This document shows, in pieces, positions 35,041-46,241 of a DNA stretch of 64,000 nucleotides. The translations under genes and the position numbers were made by a program. How positions within the stretch are numbered: the stretch's first letter is position 1; each line of letters opens with the position of its first letter. The notes beneath the pieces were generated by a model, which was not told where the DNA came from, did no database searches, and worked only from the letters and a program-made list of their open reading frames with translations. The stretch is from Amphibalanus amphitrite (Eukaryota > Arthropoda > Thecostraca > Balanomorpha > Balanidae), in contig NW_024881846.1 of NCBI RefSeq assembly GCF_019059575.1, positions 558,001 to 622,000 of the forward strand, given 5' to 3'.

Positions 35041-36636
35041 TTGGAGTCGCTACGAGGTACCCTCCCAGGACTGAAGGAGACTCTAGCAAGCGATCTCTCC
35101 CTCCTAGGATCTCCCTTGACCGACGCTGCGCTGCCTGTCGCCACCACCAGGGCTGCGGCCGTCATAGACCGGATGTGTGCCCGGATCAGCAACCTTGACG
35201 CTCACTCCGGTCTATTCCTTTTGGCACACTACACGGCAGCCCCCCGGCTAACCTACCTTCTGCGGTCGGCGCCGCTGTATCGTGAGCCGGGGCCGCTGCT
35301 GAATGTCGACAAGACAGTGCGGGAGACCCTCGCCACCGTCACCAACGTCACCATCAATGATGAAGCGTGGGAGCAGGCTTCCCTACCACTGCGTTTTGGA
35401 GGACTTGGAGTCCGGTCGGTGATGGCATTGGCCCTGCCGTGTCACATGGCATCCCTCCACGCTTGTCTGCCACTGACGCAAGAGATTCTCCATGCCACCG
35501 AGCCTCGCCAGCCGACCCAAGCACTCCAGCGTGCCAGGGCCGATATTGTCGCCAAGCTCGGTAAAGCCGCTCGTCAGGTGCCCCAGTCAGAAGAGTGCAA
35601 ACAGCGTGCTTGGGATGAGACGTTCTGTAAGATGTCTCAGAAGCGTCTGCTGGACGGGGCAAACCAGGTGGCCCGGGCGCGTTTTCTGGCTGCTGCAGAG
35701 CCCCACACTGCCGCTTGGGTGCAAGCACTCCCCGTCACCAGTGTGGGACTCCATCTGGATGATGAAACTGTGCGGGTAGCAGTGGCGCTGCGACTCGGGG
35801 CGTCGGTATGTGAACCGCATAACTGTCAGCTCTGCCATCGCCCTGTTGACCGACTGGGCCACCACGGTCTCTCCTGTACCAAGAGTGCTGGCCGCCACGC
35901 GCGTCACGCTAACCTCAATGACGTGCTGCGGCGGGCACTCAGCAGTACAGGGCTCGAGAGTGTTTTGGAGCCCACCGGCCTCGACAGAGGTGACGGTCGA
36001 CGTCCTGACGGGATAACGCTCTTCCCTTTCAGCCGAGGAATGAGCCTTATATGGGACGCCACCTGCTGTGACACCTTCTCAGCAACTGCCGTCATCAGCT
36101 CTGCCTTAAATCCCGGCAGCGCCGCCCGCTGTGCAGAAGAACGCAAGCGCGCCCGCTATGCCGCTCTCCGTGAGAGATATGTGTTCATTCCTTTTGCGGT
36201 TGAGACTTCTGGTGTCCTGGGTCCGGCGGCCACAGGTCTCATGAAGGAGCTTGGCCGTCGGCTGACGTGCCGCACCGGGGACAAACGAGAAACAGTCTGG
36301 CTGGCACAAAGGGTTTCAATCGCAGTGGCAAGGGGCAACGCTGCCTCCGTGCTGGCCACAGCTAAACCAGCAGCGGCCAACAGACCGGGACCGTCACCGA
36401 CGCCATCGTCCAGGCTGACCCCGAGCATGAGCACTCCGTCAATCGAGGCACCGGATGACGAGTCTGCTGCGGGGCCGCCGCTGGACTCAGTGGCTGACCC
36501 ACCGGACCACCCACCACCACTGACCCCTGCGGACGGCTGTCGAGAGGAGCTGCGCATGACACGCTCGCGGTCCTCTTCCCTGTGCTGTCCCGGAGCGTGC
36601 GCGTGTCCGACTCTCAACAGCAGGTCCAGGATTTGA
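35041..36636 (+). CDS. 3' fragment of a non-LTR retrotransposon polyprotein (zinc knuckle plus endonuclease-like domain)
   Basis: A 531-codon open frame with no ATG start; an in-frame TAA (35035-35037) lies just upstream, so it is 5'-truncated as LINE insertions usually are. It begins after the reverse transcriptase catalytic core (LPGLKETLASDLSLLGSPL), passes SLPLRFGGLGVRS, then a CX2CX8HX4C zinc knuckle (35824-35877) and a PD-(D/E)XK-like set: RPD (36001-36009), WD (36052-36057) and ERK with Lys at 36145. This order resembles R2-type elements with a restriction-like endonuclease after a CCHC finger. A Pro/Ser-rich tail ends at TGA 36634-36636. The whole fragment lacks stops or frameshifts, so it is young or selected. 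Class is a moderate-confidence inference. Confidence 0.65.
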   Translation: MESLRGTLPGLKETLASDLSLLGSPLTDAALPVATTRAAAVIDRMCARISNLDAHSGLFLLAHYTAAPRLTYLLRSAPLYREPGPLLNVDKTVRETLATVTNVTINDEAWEQASLPLRFGGLGVRSVMALALPCHMASLHACLPLTQEILHATEPRQPTQALQRARADIVAKLGKAARQVPQSEECKQRAWDETFCKMSQKRLLDGANQVARARFLAAAEPHTAAWVQALPVTSVGLHLDDETVRVAVALRLGASVCEPHNCQLCHRPVDRLGHHGLSCTKSAGRHARHANLNDVLRRALSSTGLESVLEPTGLDRGDGRRPDGITLFPFSRGMSLIWDATCCDTFSATAVISSALNPGSAARCAEERKRARYAALRERYVFIPFAVETSGVLGPAATGLMKELGRRLTCRTGDKRETVWLAQRVSIAVARGNAASVLATAKPAAANRPGPSPTPSSRLTPSMSTPSIEAPDDESAAGPPLDSVADPPDHPPPLTPADGCREELRMTRSRSSSLCCPGACACPTLNSRSRI

Positions 36637-37150
36637 GCGGACCGTGGCCTGCTCAATGCTCATGTAAAGTGTGAATTTTGTATGCGTTCTGCTCTACACG
36701 TAGGCAGTTGATCGCTTTAAAGATGTTGCTGTGCCGATGCCGAATGGATGGGCTCATGCTTATATGATCAAATCAGTCGACGGTCAATTTCCAGTGTCCA
36801 TGTAATAAATGTATTTTTCTCAAATACAGTGGAAACAATTCGCCTATTAAAACTAGTAAGTTTTTTTTGGCAACATACCTATCCTCTACCCGTCGTATGT
36901 AGAGGAGGTCGACATGGCGATTGATGATGCATATTGGAGCATTGAACACGGTACGCTGAACAGTATACTGGAAACATTCATATACTGTGTCACAGTACCT
37001 ACTGACGTCAATCGTCATGGATGTTGCTCCCACGCCGTACTGCCGACAGCGTTTTTTGTCTCTTGTCAGTTGATCGCGTCGACCGGCAGCTGCTTCGGAT
37101 GAAGTAATCTCACCTTCAAAATTTGCGTCAAACAACAATGTGGGTTTGTT
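36637..37150. other. 3' flank of the non-LTR fragment, no gene seen
   Basis: The first part may be the element's 3' UTR. No clear poly-A tail or target duplication was visible, so its right edge is not placed. Confidence 0.35.
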
Positions 37151-37820
37151 ACGGAGCGAGCGAAGCGAGCGGAGTCTCATACTGAATTAAGGGAAAATCC
37201 TGAGTATGAGCGGCCGGCCGGCCGGCCGGCCGTGGGGACGCTCTTCAAAAGCTAATATCTTAGGAACGGGACATCCAATTGACAAGCGGTCTTCTTTACT
37301 GAATGTCACTTGGACGTAAAAGTTCTGTGGTGTGATGGCCACCATGCGTTCTTGCCAACCACCGCACGTGGCGCGTGGTAAAGTTGGACATTTTTTTAAG
37401 AACCCCCAAAATTGCAACCTCAATAACGGCACAACGGTTGGGCCGATTGAATTGAAACTCGGTACACAGTTAGGTCTCCATCAGATAATTCATCTGCATG
37501 TGTTAAGGTTGGGGTGCTACAGCACGTGCGCACGTGCAGGGGGCGCTCCCAGATCTCGAGAACGGCTGGGCCGATTGCGCTCAAATTTGGTACACGGTTG
37601 GGGACCAGTTAGTAGGGTGCCGTGCAAAAGTCAGTTTGGACCCCGCTTGCACGTGCGCACGTGCAGTGTGCCGCTTCCAGATCTCGAGAACGGCTAGGCC
37701 GATTGCGCTGAAATTTGGCACATCGCTAAAGACCGGTTAGTAGGGTGCAGTGCACAAGTTAGTTGGAGGTACCCCCTCGCAATTTCGCACGTGCAAGGCC
37801 CATCCTCTCGCTCGCTCCGT
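37151..37820. repeat. Repeat element with 12-bp inverted ends and a 128-bp tandem unit
   Basis: ACGGAGCGAGCG at 37151-37162 is inverted at 37809-37820. Inside, a unit starting AGATCTCGAGAACGGCT recurs at 37551 and 37679 (period 128), with an older copy from about 37420. Each unit carries GCACGTGCGCACGTGC-like palindromes. A (GGCC)n run lies at 37212-37231. No coding frame supported. Probably a repetitive element; class unknown. Confidence 0.6.
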
Positions 37821-39585
37821 TGGTCGCCCAAAAGGCGTTTTACTGGTTTAATTTGTTCAATAAAACCGGCACTTTTAGATGACTTCTTTCGTCAGCCCGC
37901 CTAAATGCGCTATCTATAAATTGTAAACATATGACCGAAACGTAATACATTTGTGCATTTATGCAAAGCATTTATACGCATTTATCTTTGCAGAGCATTG
38001 GCATTATCCTTACTTTCCCGCATTCTTTGCATTCTTTTGCTATGGTCACCATCCCCAGTCTCACCAAACTCAAATGCTCAAATATTGTACCTCAAGTGAC
38101 TTAGGTTGACGTGTGAAAAAATGTTAAAAAGTGTCTGGACGGATTTATATGAAATCGCCTTTTGATCGACAAATTAAGGTAGTTATGAAAAGGTTACGCA
38201 GTAACTATAACGAAAATAAGATAGATAACCGCTAAAGGACCACAACATTCAATATCCGCTAGTAACGGGTTTGTATGCAAAATGTAGCCACAAACCTTTG
38301 TAGACCTTTCTAAGTCAAAAGGTTGTACCTACCTACTGATGCCAAATCTTATTCTTTTATTCATCCAAGCATCCACCATGTGCAAATTTCAAACGGATCA
38401 CGGGTAGGTATTCCGAAACCGAATCCGGAATGATTCCGGGGGGAAGAATATATGGTTTTTACCTTCCATGCTGGCCAAGCCAAACGACTCGAGGTCACAT
38501 TTTCACTAACAATTTACCTGGACAGTTGCCACGAGCGCGAAGCATAAGGCTTTCAAATGGTGAACTTGTGATCGCAATTTGTCTTCTCCGCTCAGGATAG
38601 CTATTCAAAATATGTTGTGCAATGCAATTAACTTTCGATTTGATTCTGCACGTGACCTGAAGGGGTGAAAATGATAACAGAAGAGTAACTTTAGATCCAG
38701 GCGAGACTAGGCGAGATGATGTCTTTTTAACGCCTTTTTTACAGCATCTAGCCTTTTTCAATTTACCAGTTTATTGAGCAAGCACATGAAACAATAACAT
38801 AAGAAACAATAACATAATCACCGTTATATAATGTCCGGCGTAACTTGGAACAGGCCGTTCTAAAGCACACACCGATTCTGGAGTAGCGCCGGCCGACTAA
38901 AGCAACTCCTAAACACATTGTAACCTCTCAGCACGAAACACAAAATTGACCAATGGGGCACACAGTCGACGCGAGAGCACCGTCCGCAGCCACCGACAAA
39001 ACATGGCAGACCCGCAGCTAGCATCTATTTTAACGCCTTAGCTAGCATGCAAATCCTGTTTTTTTTTTGTACTATTAGATAAATATATTGTTACTTTTTG
39101 CTGCGGCTTGAGTCTGGCTAGAAGAGTCACGCTCATGACTCAGCCGAGGCGAAAATCATCAAATATCATCGGTGACGTATTGGAAGAACAGAGTTGGGAA
39201 GGTGAGAAGACTCGCAAAGGAAAAGAAACATCCGCTCAGGCGTCCGTTAAAAGAGTTCATGGGACTTTGGGACATGGGACTATTAACATGGGACTTTGAA
39301 GTTGAGCTGGGACCAGCACAAATCAGAAGGTTTTACGGCCCAACGATCACCCTAGGCAAAGATATTCCATTCCTCGTTCCGAAAAGAGGAGTGTCCTAAA
39401 CAGGAAAGTGGTGTCCTATTGAAGAAATACCCATAATGCAGCCACCTGAGCCCCAGCTTGGCGCCAGCCAATCAGCATGCTGCTTACAGCCAATGGCTTT
39501 GTACTTCACAATATGATTGGTCAACGCGTAATAAGCTCCCGCGTCAAACAATATTGTATGTAGAATATAGGTAGTTCTTCCTATA
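37821..39585. other. A/T-rich unique DNA with one candidate exon
   Basis: Mostly A/T-rich with no recognised repeat. Its only possible coding segment is the minus-strand candidate exon at 38518-38656. Confidence 0.35.
38518..38656 (-). CDS. Candidate internal exon, unknown protein
   Basis: On the minus strand a good pyrimidine tract and CCCCTTCAG lead into 139 bases open in one frame (46 codons plus one base; phase 0 in, 1 out), ending CCAG|GTAAAT. The predicted segment begins VTCRIKSKVNCIAQ and is not recognised. I found no partner exon, so this may be chance. Confidence 0.25.
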
Positions 39586-40770
39586 TTAACCCCCGCCCCG
39601 ATGGGGGCCATTTTGGCCCCCTTGTGGTTTTTCTTAAATAGCGAGAAAACAGCGGCGCGCAGCGCCGCCAAATTCGGGATACCTTACCGGGCATCAATTT
39701 GACACCTTCACACAACATCTCAAGTCACTGGTCACCTCGGGTCAGAAGTTATTGAGGTCAAACTGAGGTCATGTTCGAGTAAAAATGAGCAAAAGACATG
39801 ACATCTTGAAACGCTCACCAATTCTACAGCTAAAAAGCAATTTTAAAGTTCTTTATGTGGTTGTGTAGAGAAAAGACGGCGCTACAAAACTGTTATCTCG
39901 GATTTTCTAACTTTTTGGATTTTAACCCCAAAAATAAAAATATTGATTTTTTAAAAGAAAAACTCAAACAATTTCCAATTTTTTTTCGAATTTCGAAAAA
40001 ATTGGAATATATATGATAGTTCCTGCGCTCTTCGATATACCTATATACCAAATTTAAGATCGATACCTCTTTTTTTTGGCCAAGTTATAGCGAAAAAAAC
40101 TGTTAAAGATCGATAACGTTAAATTTTTGAACTCAATTTTTAGCAATTCTAGACCACGTAGCGCAAAACGGAGACCGCCATTGACCTCCCCGTGACAAGC
40201 TGCATCGAATCGATACCCATGTTATGCAAAAATATTAACTTTGAAATTTGACCTAATTTTACTTGACCTTGACCTGACCTTGACCTGAACTTCACCAAAA
40301 CATAATCTCAACTGACCCCAAGGGCTGCCTGTCCCGCATAATCGCATTTGGCATATAAAATGGACCATAAAACATGCATCACATGATATTTTTAATTTGT
40401 GACCCTCAGTGACGTGACCTCTGTGACCTGACCTGGTATCAGTGACCTCAAATAGCAAAATATGTGTTTGAAGAACATTTCTACATCGATGATTTTCAAT
40501 GAAATGCATTTTACTCGATTTTACAACGCATTTCTTGAAATGCCTGCAAACGGTGAAAATTCGACCTCTGACCTGACCTGTGACGTCATCGGTTTGACCG
40601 AGGTCAATGAAATTGGGTCACAAGGTAGTTCCCCGTTGGGGCTATCCAACGCCGTTTGCCGCTTGTCGCTATGTTGCGTGGTTCTCGAGATCTTAGGGGG
40701 GGGGGCCAAAATGCCCCCCCCCCCCCATCAGACCGCGTTGCTCGGCAGACCCCATCAGGGCGCTGGTTAA
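39586..40770 (+). mobile_element. TTAA-type element, copy B
   Basis: TTAA at 39586-39589 and 40767-40770. Ends CCCCCGCCCCGATGGG on the left; the right reads inward CCAGCGCCCTGATGGG. The word is GATGGG at all three end sites, against GTTGGG in copy A, while the body is closely collinear with copy A (for instance GATGATTTTCAATGAAATGC at both 3530 and 40490). Same TGACCT runs (40263-40295, 40413-40445, 40562-40605). No coding frame. Confidence 0.75.
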
Positions 40771-41808
40771 AATATAACATTTTTTAAATAAAAAGGCTTT
40801 ATTTTCTTTGCTGATCGCTTACAGCATGAAAATCAAAAATCCATTGAAAAAAAACTGATTTCGCTTCGCGGAAGTCAACTATTTCCATTTAATGTGAAAG
40901 GTAATCCAAATTTCCGATGTTCAATCAAAAGGTCATTTGGGCAATCAATGCAGGAACCAGCTCTGCTCAGCTACTCACACATCTGGGATCTTCTAGCGGC
41001 CCAACAAATTTACAAATTACCTTTTTAGCCTTTCTCTGCCATACCCATCCCCCTCCCATGCCCCACAGACCGCCCGCCCGCCTACGGGCCACCCCAGAGC
41101 AGCCAGTTTGTGCGTCTACCGTGACCGGTCAGCGATTAATTACAATTCGACGGCGCTGCTCCATCGGCTGATGTATCCGACGCTCACGCGGCGGCCAAAT
41201 TCCTTATTAACATTCCGTAATGAAGGCGTCAGCCGGTGTACGTCTTCATTAGAGCGGCGACTTTTAGCGAGCGGCGCGGCCGGCCCACACTGGCGGCCGC
41301 CGCCGCCGCCGCCGCCGCCCGCCGCACACACGCTGTTATTAACCTGGCGTAATTTATACCTGGGTGCCGACATCAATCTCCGCGTTAGCGCCCCTCCCCG
41401 GGCCAGGGCCACGGGCCGGTGGGCACGCCACGAACGGCGGAACGGAGCCACACCGACAGCGGATCGGGCGGAGCGGGCGCAGCGGAAGGCTGGAGCGGTA
41501 TACATATGTTGAGCACCGGTTGCCAAGATGGTTGAACCGAGACAGGGTGGCATGAGTTGCTGCTCTATAACTGTGTGCACTGTGTATGCATCATATCAGT
41601 CAACATTATACGACTACGACGGAGTCTGTGACGTCTTTTTGAATACTAATTGCAAAGGGCTGACAAAACAGCTGGACTTTATTGTTTTGACATATTTGAT
41701 TCTAGACTGAGTTTGAACTTTTGCGTACCTACATTTCCGGTATACATCCAGCATGCAGTCCCTATTGGACTATGCAATTGCACCATTTTTCCTTGCATGA
41801 TTAAACTA
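40771..41808. other. Unique DNA with a (GCC)n run, no gene seen
   Basis: GC-rich core 41040-41500 with GCC triplets at 41293-41320, otherwise no recognised feature. Frames across it look like GC bias. Confidence 0.35.
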
Positions 41809-42802
41809 CCGGGCTTCTCACAAAAGTCAGACGAATTTATAACTAATATATTTAAGGGTCTATCAGTGTAACAAAAAAGAATTGGGTATCACCTGAAAGC
41901 CTCATCGAAGACATTTCGTTTGAGGGGATTTCGATCCTCGGCAGTCGCCTTTCTGAGCCGCGCCGAGGTCATGTTCGAGATGACTCCCTTTTCGCTCGAT
42001 GCACAGTTTAGCCCGGCGCAGCGCGACCTCTGCTGCAGCACGACCCACGGAAAGCTGCAGACGGCGCACCGCTGACTTAACTGCATCCTTATGATCTTCG
42101 GAACTTTTTGGGTGGTTTCGATACACCTGGGACTTGAGGTGGTCCTATAGGAAAAAGTCCGGTGGAGTTGAGTTCTGAGAATTCGCCGACCACACGGGTG
42201 TGTCTCGAACCTCGAGATCACGCGCTGCCCGAAGCGCTCCCACAGCTCCTCCCGGTTTTCTTTAGCGGTATTGGCGTGGCACCGGCTTGCTGGAACCATC
42301 GGATCTTAAGCGTTTCCGGAACTCTGCTCATCCTGATACTGCAGAACCCTCCAAAACGTCGCCAGAGCCACCCGATATCGCTGACCATTGACAGTCTGAG
42401 TCGCGCATCTCTCACACGAGTGGTGTTCGCCGTGAGCTTTTGATTGGGTTTATGGCGGCTACTGTGTTCCTTGAATTGCGTGAGCCTTTTGTTAACATTT
42501 CCTTGAGCCAGAAACTTCCCAAAAATGTGGAAAATGTTGGTTTTAGATGGTGCTTTCTTTGCCCTAAAGTGTTTGCGGATCTTCCGTTGTGTCGAGCCGA
42601 CCGACTTAGTCTGCGAAGTCATAATATCATGAGTTTTGCTTTTACTTGCTAAGACCACGCCTTCATGTTTTAAGCTCAACAACCATGATATCATAGATCT
42701 ACTAAAAATTCTCCGTTTTTCCACGGGCATTGATTTTGCTTAAATGTTGTCAGGGGTCGTCTATTCGCAAAAGAAATCCGTCTAACTTTTTGAGAAGCCC
42801 GG
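41809..42802 (-). mobile_element. Decayed Tc1/mariner-like transposon
   Basis: 994 bp, flanked by TA (41807-41808 and 42803-42804), with about 30-bp inverted ends starting CCGGGCTTCTCA that match at about 26 of 30 positions. The TA duplication and ends fit Tc1/mariner. A disrupted transposase lies on the minus strand. Confidence 0.85.
41902..42730 (-). pseudogene. Tc1/mariner-like transposase remnant
   Basis: An N-terminal portion in one frame from about 42730 runs to WFQQAGATP near 42290, where the family has its second catalytic block. Frameshifts follow. Another frame carries KENREELWERFGQRVISRF (about 42190-42250), and the last piece keeps HLKSQVYRNHPKSSEDHK near 42130-42070. At least two frameshifts and stops make it non-functional. 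Confidence 0.75.
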
Positions 42803-42804
42803 TA

Positions 42805-44178
42805 CGTGGACAACAAACTATTCCACTTTTTTTAGTCAGAACCTGAGTATCACGCAGTTGATGCGGCTTCCATGTCGCAACAAACCATCCGTCCCCTTTG
42901 TTTCTCTACAGCCATTAGTTTCTCACAGCTGAGCGCAGCTGATCGCTGAGAACCGCTGACGAATCTGTCACGAGCTCCTAGGCAGCGTGACTGATAAGTA
43001 CCGCTCAGATCGACGTGGCGGGCCGTCACTCACCCCCCCCCCCCCTCCCCGCCCCTCGCACCCCACCCCATCACCGCCGAGCGCCGCGGCCGGCCGTAAT
43101 TTGGACGTTAGCAAATCAGCAGGATCGGCTGTTTGCCCGGTGGGCCGCGCGATGGCGGCCAAATGACCTGTCACGGACGTCACGGCCGGCGAAAATGAGC
43201 TGCCATATAGTTTGGCAGCACGGCTGTCGGCGGGTTTCGTGTTGTGGTTGTCAATGGCTGTGGGCGGTCGGCCTCCGCCCCTGCCCCCGCCGCCGCCCCC
43301 GCCGCCGCCGCCGCCGCCAAATCGATGTTTAGAGATATCATAGCTCAGACGGAGCGGTTGGCTCCTTTCACGCAAGTGTCAACTTACCACATTCATACCG
43401 TTGATAAACTAGCCATCCTGTAGCGGACCTTCAAAGCGCCAGCATGTCACTGCGGTACCAGCGCTGATAAATAATGACCGATATGAGAGGTGCAATGGTC
43501 AGTCATTCAGGCCAAATAGACCGACTGGCCAGTAGTTAGTTGACGGAGCTACTAGATACACACATGCAGAATACTTGTGTCAAACGTGAATAGATGTGGT
43601 ATGATAAAAGGAAATTTTTGATACAGATAAATTTCATTGAATTTGATTCAGCGCCACCAACTTCAAAGCCAATGAGTTTGGCCGACATTCGAAAAGGCTG
43701 CTGCACCAAATGATTTATACTTACAATGACAATTAGCACACATCCGTGCATAAGTCCTATAAATACAATAGTCGTTATTTAGAAGATCCACGATGGAACA
43801 ACAGCCAACACCTGATGCAGGCTTCTTATAAAGAGGCCAATCCAACCATAGCTCTGACATAGCGCTGTGGTTTGCGAAACTCGGTGGTTTAGAATGACAT
43901 CTGAATTTGTAATAATCTATCAAGCACAAATGTTTTTTTTTTGCAACAAGCGTGATACTAAAATGCCAGTGAAATATAACTTGTATTCTTAGGCAAGACG
44001 TGCATTGCCAATAGCAATAGTAGAATTAATCGAAACTCAGCTGGCAAACGAATTCAGCACTTTTTCTTTACTGCTACGAACCGTGGAACCATGGCAACCA
44101 CATCGCATTGTATCTTAAGTGTGTTATTTTGTTTAGATAAATAAAAAACATACCCGACCGTATATGTGTTTTCTATTT
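42805..44178. other. Unique DNA with C-rich and (CCG)n tracts, no gene seen
   Basis: A C run at 43033-43050 and CCG triplets at 43288-43318. A/T-rich from 43380. A minus-strand stretch near 43720-43870 ends in a good GTAAGTAT donor but has no convincing acceptor. Confidence 0.35.
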
Positions 44179-44331
44179 CAGTAGCGGCGGGACACCTTCA
44201 ATTAAGGGGGGGGGGGCATCGCCAACTTTTGGTCCCACTCTTTCCATGCAAAGCCCATAGGGCTAATGTTAAAATGCCAAAATCAAAGGGGGGCATGGTG
44301 CCCCGGTGCCCTCCCCGTTCCACCGCCTATG
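44179..44331 (+). mobile_element. Short MITE, copy 2
   Basis: About 153 bp, inverse of 23184-23338. Ends CAGTAGCGGCGGGAC and, from the right, CATAGGCGGTGGAAC. Contains a G run (44206-44216) that matches the C run of copy 1. Confidence 0.6.
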
Positions 44332-44430
44332 TAATTAATCTATTTCCGATGTTACGTGCATAGCATGTCATGCCACTCCTCTAACCTCGCGGGTGAGGAC
44401 GGGATCGCTGGCTGTAACATATATCGAAAG

Positions 44431-44584
44431 TAACCCCGCGTTCGATGTCTCTCGGACGGCGAAGATTCTACGTCGTCCGGCCAATCCCGTCCAAGGTCAG
44501 CGGGGGCTCGGCTGCGGTTATGGAACGTGATTGGCCAGACGGCGTAGAATTTTCGTCGTCCCAGAGACATCGAACGCGGGGTAA
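44431..44584. mobile_element. PIF/Harbinger-like MITE, nearly all inverted repeat
   Basis: The element is 44434-44581 with 3-bp TAA duplications at 44431-44433 and 44582-44584. Arms of about 54 bases start CCCCGCGTTCGATGTCTC and pair with roughly 90 percent identity around a 40-base loop. The TAA target fits PIF/Harbinger; class inferred. Confidence 0.7.
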
Positions 44585-46241
44585 ATAATTCTATCGTGAC
44601 GTTCAGATGTTGAGGTGTTGATCAGACCAATCATTTAATTAAAACGTTCGCGAAAGAACGCTCAGAATCTGACAGGACAGTTGGTATTCGGACAGACTAG
44701 ATCATGAGAGTTTGTTGACAAAATAAGCACCCTGGCACATCAGACACATGCACGTCCACTCTCCGAGAAATGTGTTTACTCATGTGCTGATTTGCTTTTC
44801 TTGAATGGTCAATAGATTTGGTTGTTTGATTAGTTCGGACTTGTGGTATTCAGTGCTGTCCTATTCCAATAACATTTTTGAAGTACGATATGAGCCGGTT
44901 ACGGTTATTATGATGAAGCATTTAAAAAGCATCATAAGAGCAAGGTTGACAAATGCTGTAATGCATGCATGCATGCTGCAATGGATGTATACATGCTGCA
45001 ATGCATGTACGACCGTATTGTTGCTGCAATGCTCAGTAACAATGGGCGCGTATCACCCAACTACTTACCGCCCTGCCCATAACAAGCTTGTTGTCGAGTG
45101 TTCACACATGTGGTGTGACCCAATCGACAATACATGTGTCAGCACAGAGCTCCGTCATGAAATGACACGTGAAACCTGTGATCAGCGCACTGGACCGAGC
45201 ATACCGGGGGCGCTGGTCCGTGGACGAGTGGGGGGAGGGGGGGGGGGGTGCTGGACCGCCGGGACTGGGCGGAACGAAGGTTACGGGGCCGGGGTAAACC
45301 ACTGTCTGACCAATTATAGTACAAGCTGGTGTAATAATCTCGACTGCGATTCCACGTATGTGGCGCGATCACTTTCTGTGTGTTGAAACAGCCTGAATGG
45401 CTACCCACGTCGCCTCCAGTACCGTGCTAACTTGTCCGTTCCTTGTGTCCTGCCTCGTGTTCTGTCCCCTCGTTCATATTCCATACTCCCACACTACTCG
45501 TATGTGTCCCGTGTCCCTTGTCCGTGTCGGTCGCGCCGGTGGCCGGTCACCTGATTGATAGGCCGCCAATCTGGAGGTGCTGTCGTGCTGGCGGCGGCGG
45601 CCAGCCGTGCACCGTGTTATGGCCACCGGGCCGGCGACTATTACCGGGTGCCGGCGGCGACAGGCCGCCCCCGCCCCCGCCCCCGCCCCCGCCGGCGGAC
45701 TGGATGATTGGCAGCCACCAGCCGACCCGACGCCTGTCGACACAAAATGGACGCGTCGCCTCGGCGCCTGCCGCGCTCCGACCCTGGGGAGCGGACCGTT
45801 TTCAGCGGCGCACTGCAGGAATGTCCCACTGGCGTATGTTAGCCACATTCATATTGCTCGTAATGACTGCATGGAGTGCGTCGTTGAAGTGAATGTTAAT
45901 CGATTTTCTGTGGGGCTCGACAAACAGTGGCGACCATTGTCGACGAGGACACGGAGCGGCTGACCAATAGTTGGACGTGTATGACCGTTGCTTAATGGCA
46001 GCACCAGCAAAGAACGACGGTCGAATGGACAAAGAACTGCCCATCGTAAACGAATTGTCAACTGCTGTTATATGGGTCTTGTTTCCTCCGCAGTACCGCC
46101 TGTTGTGGCAAATAAATTATTTTAAGTGTTCCAGTCATTCATGGTTCAAACTTTGTCGCCATAGCATATGTATATAGGTAATTATGTTTTTGAATGCTAG
46201 CCTTCTCTTTCTTCTTAAACGTAGTGTACGCTTGATTTAGT
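44585..46241. other. Unique DNA with local simple repeats, no gene seen
   Basis: ATGCATGCATGC-type repeats with CTGCAATG at 44950-45015, a G run at 45229-45248 and (CCCCCG)n at 45667-45690. No supported exon. Confidence 0.35.

Noticed and set aside
36773-37180. 135-codon minus-strand frame downstream of the non-LTR fragment
   Set aside because: No recognised motif, no splice support, and it runs into repeat DNA.
43705-43929. Minus-strand frame ending in GTAAGTAT
   Set aside because: Good donor but no acceptable acceptor, promoter or recognised protein.
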